This document shows, one piece after another, positions 45,223 to 55,790 of a DNA stretch of 64,000 nt. Every line of letters starts with the position of its first letter. Position 1 is the first letter of the stretch. The DNA comes from Oceanobacillus indicireducens (GTDB lineage: Bacteria > Bacillota > Bacilli > Bacillales > Amphibacillaceae): assembly GCF_014647195.1 (NCBI RefSeq), contig NZ_BMOS01000003.1:128412-192411 (forward strand), written 5' to 3'. The position numbers and the translations under genes are program-made. Under the pieces are notes generated by a model. It saw nothing but the letters and a program-made list of their open reading frames with translations. It was not told the origin of the DNA and searched no databases.

Positions 45223-45987
45223 TTATGATTTTGGTCCTCCAGCTACATAGATTACTTGACCACTGACAAAGGACGACTTTTCATCGGCAAAAAAGGCAAC
45301 GGCATTTGCAATATCTGCCGGCTTCCCGCTACGTCCGACTGGAATTTTACTTGCACCCGCTTTCACGAAATCTTCAAATGGAACGCCAATTCTCTCTGCG
45401 GTGGCCTTCGTCATTTCTGTTTCAATAAATCCTGGTGCAACAGCATTCGCGGTAATTCCATATTTTCCTAGTTCAATCGCTAGTGTTTTTGTAAAACCTT
45501 GTAAGCCGGCTTTCACTGCGGAATAATTTGCCTGGCCTCTATTCCCAAGAGCAGAGGTCGATGAAATATTGATAATTCTTCCGTATTTTTGTTTAACCAT
45601 ATATTTCTGGGCTGCTCGGCTAGAATTAAATGCACCCTTCAAATGAACATCGATTACTTGTTGCCAGTCACTGTCCGTCATTTTAAATAGAAGATTATCC
45701 CGAATAATACCGGCGTTATTTACTAAAATATCTAATGAGCCAAATTTATTTACAACCTCATCGATTGCCGATTCGACTTCCGCTGCTTCTACCACATTTG
45801 CTTGAAAAGCTAAAATGTCATAGCCTTTTTCTGTAAATTCGTTTTCTGTTTCTCTCAATACTTCTTCATTAATATCGATAATAGCTACTTTCGCACCTTC
45901 TTTCGCGAGTTCTTCCGTAATTTCTTTTCCTATACCGCGACTTCCACCTGTTACAAAAGCTACTCTCCCATCAAACCTTCCTGCCAT
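45223..45987 (-). CDS. FabG-like SDR (3-hydroxyacyl-CoA dehydrogenase candidate)
   Basis: This 254-aa classical SDR has VAFVTGGSRGIGKE, NNAGIIRDNLLFKMT (about 89-103), a catalytic Ser in INISSTSALGN, and YSAVKAGLQGFTK with YxxxK. It ends in SGQVIYVAGG. The sequence is of FabG/PhaB type, acting on 3-oxoacyl/3-hydroxyacyl thioesters. Between the hotdog pair and the lactamase-fold gene it is likely to oxidise the 3-hydroxyacyl-CoA made by the dehydratases. ATG at 45987 has GGAGGAGG 9 bases upstream. Confidence 0.87.
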   Translation of the reverse strand: MAGRFDGRVAFVTGGSRGIGKEITEELAKEGAKVAIIDINEEVLRETENEFTEKGYDILAFQANVVEAAEVESAIDEVVNKFGSLDILVNNAGIIRDNLLFKMTDSDWQQVIDVHLKGAFNSSRAAQKYMVKQKYGRIINISSTSALGNRGQANYSAVKAGLQGFTKTLAIELGKYGITANAVAPGFIETEMTKATAERIGVPFEDFVKAGASKIPVGRSGKPADIANAVAFFADEKSSFVSGQVIYVAGGPKS

Positions 45988-46073
45988 CCTATTTCCTCCT
46001 CCGTATTTCCTATTGTTGATGTCACAGATTCCAAAATGCACGCTTCTAGTAAACTCTCTCTACTTTCAAAAAC

Positions 46074-47027
46074 CTAAATTAGACTATAGACGTAAACCCC
46101 ATCCTTCTTCTTAACAAAAATTTCATCACGGTCTATCAACAGATCAAGTACACTCGTGATTTCAAAAACAAATGTAATCAACCCTTTTTTATAGCGATCA
46201 GGATACATCTCTTTTACAATATCGAGCCCTGTCGCTTCGCCTTTTGCAAGTACATTTTTCACCCGTCTTGCGCGATTTTCTGTTCTTTCAAATTGGGTAT
46301 AAATAAATCTGCTTAGGTCGTAGATGTCAGGTCCATGACCAGAGTATGTTATTTTAATAGGAAGCTTAAGACACTTCTTCAGGTTCTCTACATACTGTAA
46401 AAGTGGTTTAGCGCGCTGTTCACCAGGATGTGGCGCGTCTAAAAAGATTCCAACATGGATATCATCAATGATGTGATCTCCGCAAATTAATATTTGCTCT
46501 TTAGCATGGTACAAAGAGATATGATCCTGTGAATGGCCCTGGGTTTCAATCACCTCCCAACCAGGTAAACCAGGTACGCTATCTCCTTCTTGAAGTCCTT
46601 TTTCAATTTTCAACCCTGCCAATAAGTCTCGATCACGTTTACGGTAAGCCCATTTCTTTGCCCCATCTTTTGAAAGACCGAATTCATAAAAAAGTTTTTC
46701 AAAAAACGCTCCACTCCATTTCATATAGGCCTGATCTGCAAGGTATGTTTCTGTATCTTTATGTGCATATACTGGTACCGGATTTTTTTCCAAAATCCAT
46801 TCTAACAGGCCCATATGGTCATTATGATGATGTGTTAAAACAATCTGCTCAATTTCTTGAAGGGTTAAGCCTAAAGACTTGAGACTGTCTAACAATTCAT
46901 TCCATGCCTGTTCTGTTTTTATCCCTGCGTCAATTAGTGTTAGTTTTACTCCAAATACCAAATATACATTTACAGGTCCTATCGGAAAATTGGTGGGTAA
47001 CTCAATTTTCTCTATTCTCTGCACCAT
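46074..47027 (-). CDS. MBL-fold metallohydrolase
   Basis: This 317-aa metallo-beta-lactamase-fold protein has LIDAGI, the zinc motif LTHHHNDHMG (64-73), ETQGHSQDHISLY with the third His, and ICGDHIIDD with the bridging Asp. A C-terminal helical extension follows, resembling LACTB2/glyoxalase-II-like hydrolases. It may act as a thioesterase or lactonase in the acyl-CoA pathway. The evidence is its position between the SDR gene and the transporter genes. The substrate is unknown. Confidence 0.85.
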   Translation of the reverse strand: MVQRIEKIELPTNFPIGPVNVYLVFGVKLTLIDAGIKTEQAWNELLDSLKSLGLTLQEIEQIVLTHHHNDHMGLLEWILEKNPVPVYAHKDTETYLADQAYMKWSGAFFEKLFYEFGLSKDGAKKWAYRKRDRDLLAGLKIEKGLQEGDSVPGLPGWEVIETQGHSQDHISLYHAKEQILICGDHIIDDIHVGIFLDAPHPGEQRAKPLLQYVENLKKCLKLPIKITYSGHGPDIYDLSRFIYTQFERTENRARRVKNVLAKGEATGLDIVKEMYPDRYKKGLITFVFEITSVLDLLIDRDEIFVKKKDGVYVYSLI

Positions 47028-47125
47028 ATTTCATTCAAATCCTTTTTTGAAAGTTTATTTTTTAGGTTAGATTTAATCATTTACCTTTCCAAAAATAGGG
47101 AACCTTGTGGTTATAGGTTATTAGA

Positions 47126-48760
47126 TTATTTATCTAACCAGACATTTTTCATATGAATATGACCATATGATGCATGCGTTTCGTAGTTTTTCACATATGG
47201 CTGATGTGGGCTCATGACATAGTAAGTCGAAACCGGAATTGGGTTTAAAATGTTTTCTAGTACAAAGCGTTGAATCTCATGAACTTTTTCAAGCCTTTCA
47301 TCTTCATCTAAAATCATACGTTGTTCATCCAGCATGTGATCTAATTCCGGGTCTTTCGTGTTGTACCAATTTCGTGCACCTTCAGAATGCATCTGAGTAC
47401 GTAGCCATTCATCAGCTTCTTGAAAATATGTTTGATAACCTACACCGATATCATAATTAACGGTTGGCCATCTTTCTGAAAAGTAAGTAGCATACTCCAC
47501 TACTTCCATTTCGGCGTTAATACCTATATTTCGTAAATCCTCGGTAATCCACTGTGCGACACGAACTAACTGTTCACCATAGCCATCTGTTACAATTAAG
47601 GTCGTATCAAATCCATTAGGGAATCCCGCTTCTGCCAGTAATGCTTTAGCGCCTTCTGGATCATATGGGAGAAGTTCTTCCCTTTCTTCTAATGGTAGTG
47701 CCCAATCACCCAAAGATGGATTTACAGGTCCGCTTACTTCTCCTCCTCCATAAATACTATCCACCATCGATTGACGATCAATCGCCATACTAATCGCTTT
47801 ACGGACTTTCAAATCATCAAACGGCTCTCTTTCCATGTTTACATACACTTGTTCTTGCGTAGGAAACAATACTTCATTTACAATTGTATCCGGGTTACTT
47901 TTGACTAGAGTATCTAGTTCCTCTGGTGATATCCCACCGATTACTTCTGCCTGTTCAGTCCGAAACGCAGCAATCCGCGCGCCTTGGTCCGGTACAACTT
48001 TATAAATTAACTCATCTAGATAAGGCTTTCCTTCTTCAAAGAAATTTGGATTACGGGAATACGTTGCTTGAACATTGTCATCCCACTCTTCTAATACAAA
48101 TGGTCCTGTTCCAATTACATCTGTTGCCAGGTCTAGTTCACCATCTACCGCTTCTTGCGGTAAAATCCACATAAAATGGTTCGCCATAAAGTTTAGAAAT
48201 GGGGCAAATGGCTGCTTTAACGTGAAAACTACAGTAGTATCATCTGTTGCTTCAATACTCTCTACTTCTGATAAAATAGCAGCTTGGTGACCCGGCAATT
48301 CAATAATTCTTTCCATCGTGGCAACGACATCTTGTGCATTCACTTGGCGACCATTTACAGGTTCCTTGTCATGCCAATAAGCTTCACGTAGGTGAAAGGT
48401 ATACACTGTACCGTCTTCTGATATATCCCAGTCTTCTGCGAGATCTGGTACAATATTATAATCAGTGAATTCAACATGAGGTCCCGTTTCATACGTCACT
48501 AATTTGTTATAAACGAATCCAGCCATTTGATGTGTATAAATGGATGATTGACGATGGGGATCCAATGTATCCGGATCAGCTGGAGTAACCATTGTAAATG
48601 TCCCGCCGTATTTTGGTTCTGATGCATCTTCTTCATTTTCGGATGAATCCGCTTCTGCTCTGGCATTGCCGTCCGTGCCAGAATCTGAAGAACAAGCACC
48701 TAAAAGGAGCAACAGTAATCCAAAGAAAAATAGCGCTGGTAAATTCCTAATTTTAAACAT
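47126..48760 (-). CDS. Peptide/nickel-type ABC substrate-binding lipoprotein
   Basis: This 544-aa extracytoplasmic solute-binding protein of family 5 (DppA/OppA-like) has a lipoprotein signal with lipobox LLGAC (Cys23), a Ser/Asp/Glu-rich linker, and GGTFTMVTPADPDTLDPHRQ at the mature N-terminus. ATG at 48760 has GAGGAGGG upstream. It is followed on the transcript by nothing else of the transporter; the permeases and ATPase lie upstream in the same direction. In this cluster it may bind an acid or amide substrate rather than peptides. Confidence 0.9.
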   Translation of the reverse strand: MFKIRNLPALFFFGLLLLLLGACSSDSGTDGNARAEADSSENEEDASEPKYGGTFTMVTPADPDTLDPHRQSSIYTHQMAGFVYNKLVTYETGPHVEFTDYNIVPDLAEDWDISEDGTVYTFHLREAYWHDKEPVNGRQVNAQDVVATMERIIELPGHQAAILSEVESIEATDDTTVVFTLKQPFAPFLNFMANHFMWILPQEAVDGELDLATDVIGTGPFVLEEWDDNVQATYSRNPNFFEEGKPYLDELIYKVVPDQGARIAAFRTEQAEVIGGISPEELDTLVKSNPDTIVNEVLFPTQEQVYVNMEREPFDDLKVRKAISMAIDRQSMVDSIYGGGEVSGPVNPSLGDWALPLEEREELLPYDPEGAKALLAEAGFPNGFDTTLIVTDGYGEQLVRVAQWITEDLRNIGINAEMEVVEYATYFSERWPTVNYDIGVGYQTYFQEADEWLRTQMHSEGARNWYNTKDPELDHMLDEQRMILDEDERLEKVHEIQRFVLENILNPIPVSTYYVMSPHQPYVKNYETHASYGHIHMKNVWLDK

Positions 48761-48802
48761 GCAAACCCTCCTCTTATTTCTCAAATTTCGTAAGTTTAAA
48801 GA

Positions 48803-49708
48803 CTATGAAGATAGTTTTGGATCTAAGAAATCTCGTAATGCATCCCCCAGCAAGTTAAATGCCAAGACTAATAGACTTAAAGCCACACCAGGAAAGAAAA
48901 CAAGCCAAGGGGCACTTTCCATGTATCTGCTCGCATTACTAAGCATCAACCCCCAAGATGGATTTGGCGGAGGTGTCCCAATTCCGAGGAAACTAAGTGA
49001 GGCTTCTGCGATGATTGTTTGCCCGAATGCTAAGCTCGCCATAACGATAATTGGTGCCATCATGTTCGGTAACCCGTGTCTCATAATAATCCTTAGTGCA
49101 TTTGCACCAACAGAGCGGGAGGCCTCGACATAATTTGTTTCCCTAATCCGCATCATCTCCCCCCGAACAATTCTGGCAAAACGCGGGATTTCAATGATAA
49201 CGAGAGCAATAATCACATTCTTGACTGCTGGCCCAAGTAATGCAGCAATAAACAAGGCTAATATCAATGCTGGAATAGCCATAATGGAGTCCATTACCCT
49301 TTGGATAATCATATCCACAACTCCACCAAAGAAGCCTGAAATCATCCCAATGATCGTACCTAAAATGATTGAGATAATGACAGTTGCAAAGCCAACCAGT
49401 AAAGAAATTCTTGCACCATAGATAATTCGACTGAACACATCGCGCCCTAAATCATCTGTCCCCATTAAATGCTGTACATCAGGTGCAGCCAAAAAGGCTT
49501 CTCTATTTTGTTCAACAGGATCAAATGGGGCAATAACCGGAGCTGAAATAGCGACAATTATAACCAGAATTATAAATAAAGCAGAAATCAACCCAATCCT
49601 CTGTGTAGAAATAAAACGGATACATTGATTTTTAATCCTTGATAGCCGCGTTCTTCTTGCAAGATTCTTTTTAATTGGAAACTCGGATTCTACTTGAACT
49701 TGAGACAT
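48803..49708 (-). CDS. ABC transporter permease, DppC type
   Basis: This 301-aa permease has an N-terminal helix near 35-55, a DPVEQN...HLMGTDDLGRDVFSR motif typical of the OppC/DppC N-terminal segment, and the EAA loop (ASRSVGANALRIIMRHGLPN) that contacts the ATPase. It is partnered with the DppB-type permease 34 bp upstream. Together they form the membrane channel of the importer. Confidence 0.92.
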   Translation of the reverse strand: MSQVQVESEFPIKKNLARRTRLSRIKNQCIRFISTQRIGLISALFIILVIIVAISAPVIAPFDPVEQNREAFLAAPDVQHLMGTDDLGRDVFSRIIYGARISLLVGFATVIISIILGTIIGMISGFFGGVVDMIIQRVMDSIMAIPALILALFIAALLGPAVKNVIIALVIIEIPRFARIVRGEMMRIRETNYVEASRSVGANALRIIMRHGLPNMMAPIIVMASLAFGQTIIAEASLSFLGIGTPPPNPSWGLMLSNASRYMESAPWLVFFPGVALSLLVLAFNLLGDALRDFLDPKLSS

Positions 49709-49742
49709 TGCATCACTCCCCTTCTATCGTTGGTTATTTACG

Positions 49743-50690
49743 TTAACTATTTCTTATTCTTGGATCCACCCAGCCATACATCACATCGACAACTAAATTA
49801 ACCAATAAGAACATTGCTCCAAAGATTAGTACAGCAGCTTGGATTACCGGATAATCCCTTGCGGATACTGTTTCAAAAATCAGACTGCCTAAACCAGGAA
49901 GGGAAAATATTGACTCTAACACCACAGTTCCACCGAGTAGATAACCTACTTGTAAACCAATTAATGTAATGACAGAGACGAGGGAATTTCTAAGTGCATG
50001 TTTATAAATCACCACTCGCTCCTTCGCTCCTTTTGAGCGAATCGTTCTTATAAAATCAGAATGCAATACTTCCAGTACAGCAGATCGGGTCATGCGAACA
50101 ATACTTGCACTAAGCGTGATCGCTAGACAAATTGCAGGTAAAATCATTTGTTGTAAATTGACAATTGGATTTTCAAAAAACGATTGAAATCCTAAAGGGG
50201 GGATCCAATTAAATAATAAAGCTAATCCGGTTAGCAGTATTAATCCTAACCAAAAGTTTGGAATTGATAAACCACCAACGGATGTGATACGTAACAGATG
50301 ATCAACAAATGAATTATGCTTTACAGCCGAGATGACACCAATAGGTATCCCGATCAAAGTTGCTAATATAATCGACATGATTGATAACTGCAAAGTAATA
50401 GGAATTCTTTCTTTAATTATTTCTGTTACAGGCAGTCCTGACCAAAGAGAAGTACCTAAATCACCTTGAACTACTCCTTTAATCCAAGCGCCTAACTGAG
50501 CCATAATACTTTTATCAAGACCTAACTCGGCTTCCAAAACTTCTATTTGTTCTTCGGAAGCTCCTGAATCCGCCAATTGGAGGGTTACGATATCACCAGG
50601 GACTGCTCTCATTACAACGAAAACGAATGTTACCATGAGGAGTAGAACGAGTACTCCATATATTAATCTTCTTACGATATATTCAACCAC
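49743..50690 (-). CDS. ABC transporter permease, DppB type
   Basis: This 315-aa permease starts VEYIVRRLIYGVLVLLLMV, the standard DppB beginning, and has six hydrophobic segments and the EAA-like loop TIRSKGAKERVVIYKHALRN. GTG at 50690 is preferred because AGGGG lies 7 bases upstream and residues before it do not fit the family; an ATG at 50708 would overlap the ATPase gene. It follows the fused ATPase gene by 4 bp. Confidence 0.9.
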   Translation of the reverse strand: MVEYIVRRLIYGVLVLLLMVTFVFVVMRAVPGDIVTLQLADSGASEEQIEVLEAELGLDKSIMAQLGAWIKGVVQGDLGTSLWSGLPVTEIIKERIPITLQLSIMSIILATLIGIPIGVISAVKHNSFVDHLLRITSVGGLSIPNFWLGLILLTGLALLFNWIPPLGFQSFFENPIVNLQQMILPAICLAITLSASIVRMTRSAVLEVLHSDFIRTIRSKGAKERVVIYKHALRNSLVSVITLIGLQVGYLLGGTVVLESIFSLPGLGSLIFETVSARDYPVIQAAVLIFGAMFLLVNLVVDVMYGWVDPRIRNS

Positions 50691-50694
50691 ACCT

Positions 50695-52734
50695 CTACCC
50701 CTCTCCATACAGATGGCATGAAACGATATGACCGGATGAAAGTTCTTGCATTAATGGCTTTTTTTGCTTGCAAACTTCCATCGCCATTGGACAACGCGTA
50801 TGGAATTTACAGCCACTAGGGGGATTTGATGGACTTGGTACTTCTCCTTTTAAAATGATTCTGTCAGGATCTACTGTAGGATCTGGAACTGGTACTGCAG
50901 AAATTAAGGCTTTAGAATAGGGATGCAGTGGTTCTTTGAAGAGTGTCTCTGAATCTGTTACTTCAACTATTTCCCCCATGTACATGACAGCAATTCGATC
51001 AGAAATATACTTTACAACATTTAAGTCATGAGATATAAACAAATAAGAAAGCCCCATTTTTCTCTGTAAATCTTTGAGTAAATTCAATATTTGAGCTTGC
51101 ACGGATACGTCCAAGGCTGAAACGGCTTCATCACAAATCAAAAGGTCTGGTTCCGTAGCCAATGCACGGGCTATTCCAATTCTTTGCAGCTGTCCACCAG
51201 AAAATTGATGTGGAAACTTTTGCATATCGTTTTTAGATAGCCCAACTGTTTCTAATAATTCACCTATCTTTTCTTGTTTATCCAATCCTTTAGCCAGCCC
51301 ATGCACTTCTAATGGTTCTCCGATAATATCAAGCACAGTCATGCGGGGGTTTAACGAACTAAAAGGGTCTTGGAAAACAAATTGCATTCGTTTCCTTAAA
51401 TTTTTCATCGATTTACGATTACTGTTTATTAGATCATTTCCAGCAAAACTGACTTGTCCTTTGGTGGAGTCAATCAAGCCTGTAATTAATCTTCCAACCG
51501 TTGATTTCCCACATCCTGATTCCCCTACTAGGCCTAGCGTTTCACCCTGATGTATGTGAAAGGAGACCCCATCTACAGCTCGGACATGGCCAACCGTTCT
51601 AGATAATATGCCCTTTGTAATTGGGAAGTGCTTTTTGAGTTCTTCTACATCCAATAACAATTCTTTTTCTCCCAATCGTTCATCTAAATTGTCATAAACG
51701 TCTTCATCGGTTTTTTCCTTGATCGTACCAGGAGATGATATTTCTATTTCAGCATCTGGATCAACAAGCCAACACTTACTTAAACGGTTATCGCCAAGAT
51801 TGTAAAACGGTGGTTCCTCGATACGGCATTTATCTGTAGCAAATTGACAACGGGGATGGAATCTGCAACCTGATGGTATCTCATCGAGACTTGGCACATT
51901 TCCTTTTATCGTTTGCAAACGTTGGTCCCGGTCCGTTTCTATTCTAGGAATACTCCTCATTAGAGCTTCCGTATAGGGATGCTGCGGATTTTCAAATAAT
52001 TCTCTTACACTTGATTGTTCGACAACCTGGCCAGCATAAACAACGACAACCCGATCTGCCATTTCAGCAACGACTCCTAAGTCATGTGTCACTAATAAAA
52101 TTGAAGTATCAAATTTGGATTGTAGATCCTTTAATAATTCCATAATTTGCGCTTGAACGGTAACATCTAAAGCAGTAGTTGGTTCATCCGCGATAATTAA
52201 AGCGGGTCTACAAGCTAACGCAATTGCAATCATTACCCTTTGTCGCTGTCCCCCCGATAATTGATGAGGGTATACGTGGATTCTATTTTCAGGATCTGGT
52301 AAGCCTACAAGACGTAACAACTCAATTGCTCGCTCAACATATTCCTTTGTTGGCAAATCTTCATGAATTTTGATTGTCTCGATAATTTGATTTCCAATCG
52401 TATACACGGGGTCTAAACAAGACATCGGGTCTTGGAAGACCATCGCAATGTCTTTCCCGCGAATTTTTCGTATTTCCTCATCTTTCAGCTCAGCAAGATT
52501 TAAATTATTAAACAGAACTTTCCCAGAAGAAACCTTCCCAGTATTTTCTAATAACCTTAGAATGGATAAAGCAGACACGCTTTTCCCAGAACCAGATTCA
52601 CCAACAATAGCAACTGTTTCTCCTTTTGTTATACTGAAGGAAATATCATTTACTGCCTCCACAGTACCTTTTCTCGTTTGAAAGACTGTCGTCATTTTTT
52701 CAACCTGCAACAATGGGGTTTCATGATTTACCAA
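50695..52734 (-). CDS. Fused DppD-DppF-type ABC ATPase
   Basis: This 679-aa protein carries two complete ABC modules. The first has Walker A GESGSGKS and signature LSGGQRQR, ending in the oligopeptide-transporter domain with a Cys cluster ([14 protein letters not shown]). The second has [16 protein letters not shown] and a similar Cys cluster ([14 protein letters not shown]). The fusion resembles GsiA-type ATPases. TTG at 52734 is chosen because GGAGG lies 8 bases upstream. It powers the two permeases that follow. Confidence 0.92.
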   Translation of the reverse strand: MVNHETPLLQVEKMTTVFQTRKGTVEAVNDISFSITKGETVAIVGESGSGKSVSALSILRLLENTGKVSSGKVLFNNLNLAELKDEEIRKIRGKDIAMVFQDPMSCLDPVYTIGNQIIETIKIHEDLPTKEYVERAIELLRLVGLPDPENRIHVYPHQLSGGQRQRVMIAIALACRPALIIADEPTTALDVTVQAQIMELLKDLQSKFDTSILLVTHDLGVVAEMADRVVVVYAGQVVEQSSVRELFENPQHPYTEALMRSIPRIETDRDQRLQTIKGNVPSLDEIPSGCRFHPRCQFATDKCRIEEPPFYNLGDNRLSKCWLVDPDAEIEISSPGTIKEKTDEDVYDNLDERLGEKELLLDVEELKKHFPITKGILSRTVGHVRAVDGVSFHIHQGETLGLVGESGCGKSTVGRLITGLIDSTKGQVSFAGNDLINSNRKSMKNLRKRMQFVFQDPFSSLNPRMTVLDIIGEPLEVHGLAKGLDKQEKIGELLETVGLSKNDMQKFPHQFSGGQLQRIGIARALATEPDLLICDEAVSALDVSVQAQILNLLKDLQRKMGLSYLFISHDLNVVKYISDRIAVMYMGEIVEVTDSETLFKEPLHPYSKALISAVPVPDPTVDPDRIILKGEVPSPSNPPSGCKFHTRCPMAMEVCKQKKPLMQELSSGHIVSCHLYGEG

Positions 52735-52770
52735 GTTCTCTTCCTCCTTCAATTAAAACTGTTGCTTCTG

Positions 52771-54327
52771 CTAATTTTGGAATTGATGATCCTGATACAT
52801 ATCTTTTAGATGCATCTTTAGTATTTTACCAACCCCATTCCTTGGAAGTTCGTCTATAAACAAGATTTGTCTTGGCGTTTTATATTTAGCAACATGTACT
52901 TGACAGTACTCTAACAATTCTTGTTCAGTTACTTCTACGTCTTCTTTTTTAACTACACATGCGAGAATTTCTTCTCCCATTCTCTCCGATGGAATTCCAA
53001 TTACAGCAACCTCTAAAACTGCTTCATGTTTTGCAAGCAATTCTTCTAAGTCACGAGGATATATGTTAAACCCACCGCGAATAATTAAATCCTTTTTACG
53101 GTCTACGATGAATAGATATCCATCCTCATCTACCCTTGCCATGTCACCAGTACAAAGCCATCCATCTTTAAAAGCCTCTTTTGTAGCTTCTTCATTACGG
53201 AAATAGCCTTGCGTAACATTGTCGCCTTGTATCAATAATTCTCCAATCTCCCCTACAGGGAGCTCCTCACCATTCTCATCAGCAATCTTAATCTTGACAC
53301 CTGGCATTGGAATACCAACAGAACCTTCCTTAATTGGCATATCATTTCGTTGTGAAGCAACGCCTGGAGATGCTTCTGATAACCCATAAGCATCACGTAC
53401 TTCCGCATTAAACTTTTCAATGAATTTCTTCCTTAAGCTAACTGGTAATGCCGCTGAGCCAGATCCTACCGTCTCTAGAGAGGATAAATCATATTGATCA
53501 GCATTAGGATTGTACACCATGGCATATACCATGGCCGGTACACCAGCAAAAGACTTAATTTTAAATTTCTCAATCGCCTTAAAGACTTCCTCTGCATCAA
53601 ATTTTGAAAAAATAACAACGGAATTACCTTGCATTAATAAACCATTCATTACTCCAAAACCATAAATATGAGCTAATGGCAGGACACCTAATGTTGTTCC
53701 ACGTTCTTCGTCTTCATCTCTTAGTGCTAAACCGTTAGCTGTATTGGAGTATAGGTTCTTATGGGTCAGGATAACCCCCTTCGGCTTTCCGGTTGTTCCA
53801 GAAGTATATAAAATAACTGCCATGTCATCTTCTTTTAGAGCCGGACTCCGCTCTTTCTTTAAATCTATCTTTGAAAAGGCTTCCTCCCATTCAATGATTT
53901 CTAAATCGTTATTTCTAACTAAATCTTCCTCTTTTGGAGTATCTACACAAATGACCTTTGGTTTTTCTTTTAATCCATCTGTAGCCTTTACTATTTTCCT
54001 TAGAAGAGGTGAAGAAGTAATGACTGCTTTTGCTTCCGAGTTTTCTAAAATGAAGTTTATTTCCTTCTCGTGCAACAAATACATGACCGGCACAACTATT
54101 GCTCCCGAGCGCAAAATGCCTTGATAAGAAAATATTACCTCTGGACAATTCGGCATACAAACAAGTACCCTATCTCCCACATCAATTCCCAGATCACTAA
54201 TCATAGTGGAAACTTTCTTTGCAATATCCCTAGTTTCAATATTTGTGTATGATTTATCTCCATAATAAAGAAGCGAATACTCACCAAAGGATTTAATGTT
54301 TTCTTCTAATAGCTGTGTAAGCAGCAT
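52771..54327 (-). CDS. Acyl-CoA ligase (AMP-forming)
   Basis: This 518-aa ANL-superfamily ligase has the P-loop VILYTSGTTGKPKGVILTHKN (in two stretches around residue 170), DAYGLSEASP, the CTGDMARVDEDGYLFIVDRKKD hinge region and the catalytic Lys in PRNGVGKILK near the C-terminus. It activates a carboxylic acid to its CoA thioester. It is the likely entry step of this cluster. ATG at 54327 follows GGAGG. The substrate is not predictable; the FadD-like sequence suggests a medium-chain, aromatic or cyclic acid. Confidence 0.88.
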   Translation of the reverse strand: MLLTQLLEENIKSFGEYSLLYYGDKSYTNIETRDIAKKVSTMISDLGIDVGDRVLVCMPNCPEVIFSYQGILRSGAIVVPVMYLLHEKEINFILENSEAKAVITSSPLLRKIVKATDGLKEKPKVICVDTPKEEDLVRNNDLEIIEWEEAFSKIDLKKERSPALKEDDMAVILYTSGTTGKPKGVILTHKNLYSNTANGLALRDEDEERGTTLGVLPLAHIYGFGVMNGLLMQGNSVVIFSKFDAEEVFKAIEKFKIKSFAGVPAMVYAMVYNPNADQYDLSSLETVGSGSAALPVSLRKKFIEKFNAEVRDAYGLSEASPGVASQRNDMPIKEGSVGIPMPGVKIKIADENGEELPVGEIGELLIQGDNVTQGYFRNEEATKEAFKDGWLCTGDMARVDEDGYLFIVDRKKDLIIRGGFNIYPRDLEELLAKHEAVLEVAVIGIPSERMGEEILACVVKKEDVEVTEQELLEYCQVHVAKYKTPRQILFIDELPRNGVGKILKMHLKDMYQDHQFQN

Positions 54328-54462
54328 ATTATCCCTCCGCAAAAACTTTATTAGCAAATTATACTCAGTTCATTCAGCACTCAGGCACGCTAAATGTATA
54401 CATAAGTCAATATATTCCGTATATTTAATCCACAGGTTTTTATATGAATAATAAAGGGTGCA

Positions 54463-55659
54463 TTACATTCGAGATTTTCTTTCCCCTACACTTGGTAAAT
54501 GAAGTTGTCTTTCTGAGTTAACCAACATCATAATCAATAGTAAGAAAGTGATTAAAGCAGATGTTAAAAATGGGCCTGGAACAAGATATACAAAAATCCA
54601 ACCGCCCCATAGCGGGCCTAAGATTCGCCCTAAACTATCCATAGACTGCTGTAAACCCATCGTTATCCCTTGCCCCATCTCACCCCGCTTAGACAAAAGT
54701 GAAATTACTGTTGGTCTCACACATGCTTGCCCGAATCCAGTTAAGATACAACCTATAATAACCATCCAAGGAACAGGTGCTGTAGCAATGATGGCAAATC
54801 CAATCGTCACAATACTTAAGCCAATTTTTGATAACTTTTCTTCATCGAAGACGTCATACAGTTTCTTGAGTAGAAAGAATTGAACAGTTACGGATGTTCC
54901 TGCCTGTGCGCTAAAAGCCAAACTCACATATAATGCACTCGCATCGTAACGTGCTATCATAAAATATCCTAGTAGGCCGAAAAAGCTGGAAGCAGCGATA
55001 GACAAACCGAGCGTAATCGTATATAAATCCCAATAGCCAGTTTTTGCTACCATGGTAATCGAACCCCAAAAAGAAGGATTTTCATTTTCGTCTATTTGAG
55101 CTTCTTTTTCCATTGGTTCCTTAATAAAAATCCATGCCAATGGAATCGTAATTAACGCTAAACTACCCGCAACGATAAAAGGTACGATAATCCCAAATGG
55201 AGTGAATAATCCTCCAACGGCTGGACCACATAGGAACCCTAGACCATTTAACGCTCCCATCTGTGCCATCGAAAGATTTCGATTCTTTGGTGTTGAAAAA
55301 TCAGCTACCATAGAAAACACAGCTGGATGGGTTCCGGAACTTAAAGCTGCCCCAATGATCCGAGCGATTAGTAATTGCCAATAGCTTTGGGCTAGTATTA
55401 AAATAATAAAAGCTACCCCAAAACCGAACAATCCGAAAAGCAATACAGGTTTTCTCCCCATTTTATCTGCAAAGCGTCCCCATATTGGGGCAGTAATTAA
55501 TTGAGAAACTGCCCAACCAGTTATGAGAGATCCCATTTGAAAAGAAGATAAACCTAAATCATCCGCGATAAATGGTAATGTTGGAAGGACAATCCCATAA
55601 CCAGTCATCGTTAAAAACATAATAAATCCTAGTAAAAAAAAAACCTTCTTATCCATCAT
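54463..55659 (-). CDS. MFS transporter (DHA1/TetA-like)
   Basis: This 398-aa, 12-helix major facilitator has MTGYGIVLPTLPFIADDLGL in helix 1, the loop GRFADKMGRKPVLLFG (motif A) and GLGFLCGPAVGGL in helix 5 (motif C of exporters). It resembles drug/solute efflux carriers. Within the catabolic cluster it may export a pathway by-product or import the substrate. Two adjacent ATGs occur at the start; the ribosome binding site is weak. Convergent or downstream terminators are not obvious. Confidence 0.85.
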   Translation of the reverse strand: MMDKKVFFLLGFIMFLTMTGYGIVLPTLPFIADDLGLSSFQMGSLITGWAVSQLITAPIWGRFADKMGRKPVLLFGLFGFGVAFIILILAQSYWQLLIARIIGAALSSGTHPAVFSMVADFSTPKNRNLSMAQMGALNGLGFLCGPAVGGLFTPFGIIVPFIVAGSLALITIPLAWIFIKEPMEKEAQIDENENPSFWGSITMVAKTGYWDLYTITLGLSIAASSFFGLLGYFMIARYDASALYVSLAFSAQAGTSVTVQFFLLKKLYDVFDEEKLSKIGLSIVTIGFAIIATAPVPWMVIIGCILTGFGQACVRPTVISLLSKRGEMGQGITMGLQQSMDSLGRILGPLWGGWIFVYLVPGPFLTSALITFLLLIMMLVNSERQLHLPSVGERKSRM

Positions 55660-55696
55660 TACACTTCATCTACTTTCACTGCTCAATTATTAAATA

Positions 55697-55731
55697 GGTA
55701 GAACGGAAGAACGCATTATTCCTCCGTTCTC
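55697..55731 (-). terminator. Weak hairpin downstream of the DUF35 gene
   Basis: AGAACGGAGGAA/TTCTTCCGTTCT stem with no T tract, located between the DUF35 gene and the MFS gene. It may only attenuate read-through. Confidence 0.4.
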
Positions 55732-55790
55732 TATAAATTAAACAACTAATGTCTATGAATGATCGGATTAAATTTTATAATTTATTTTCG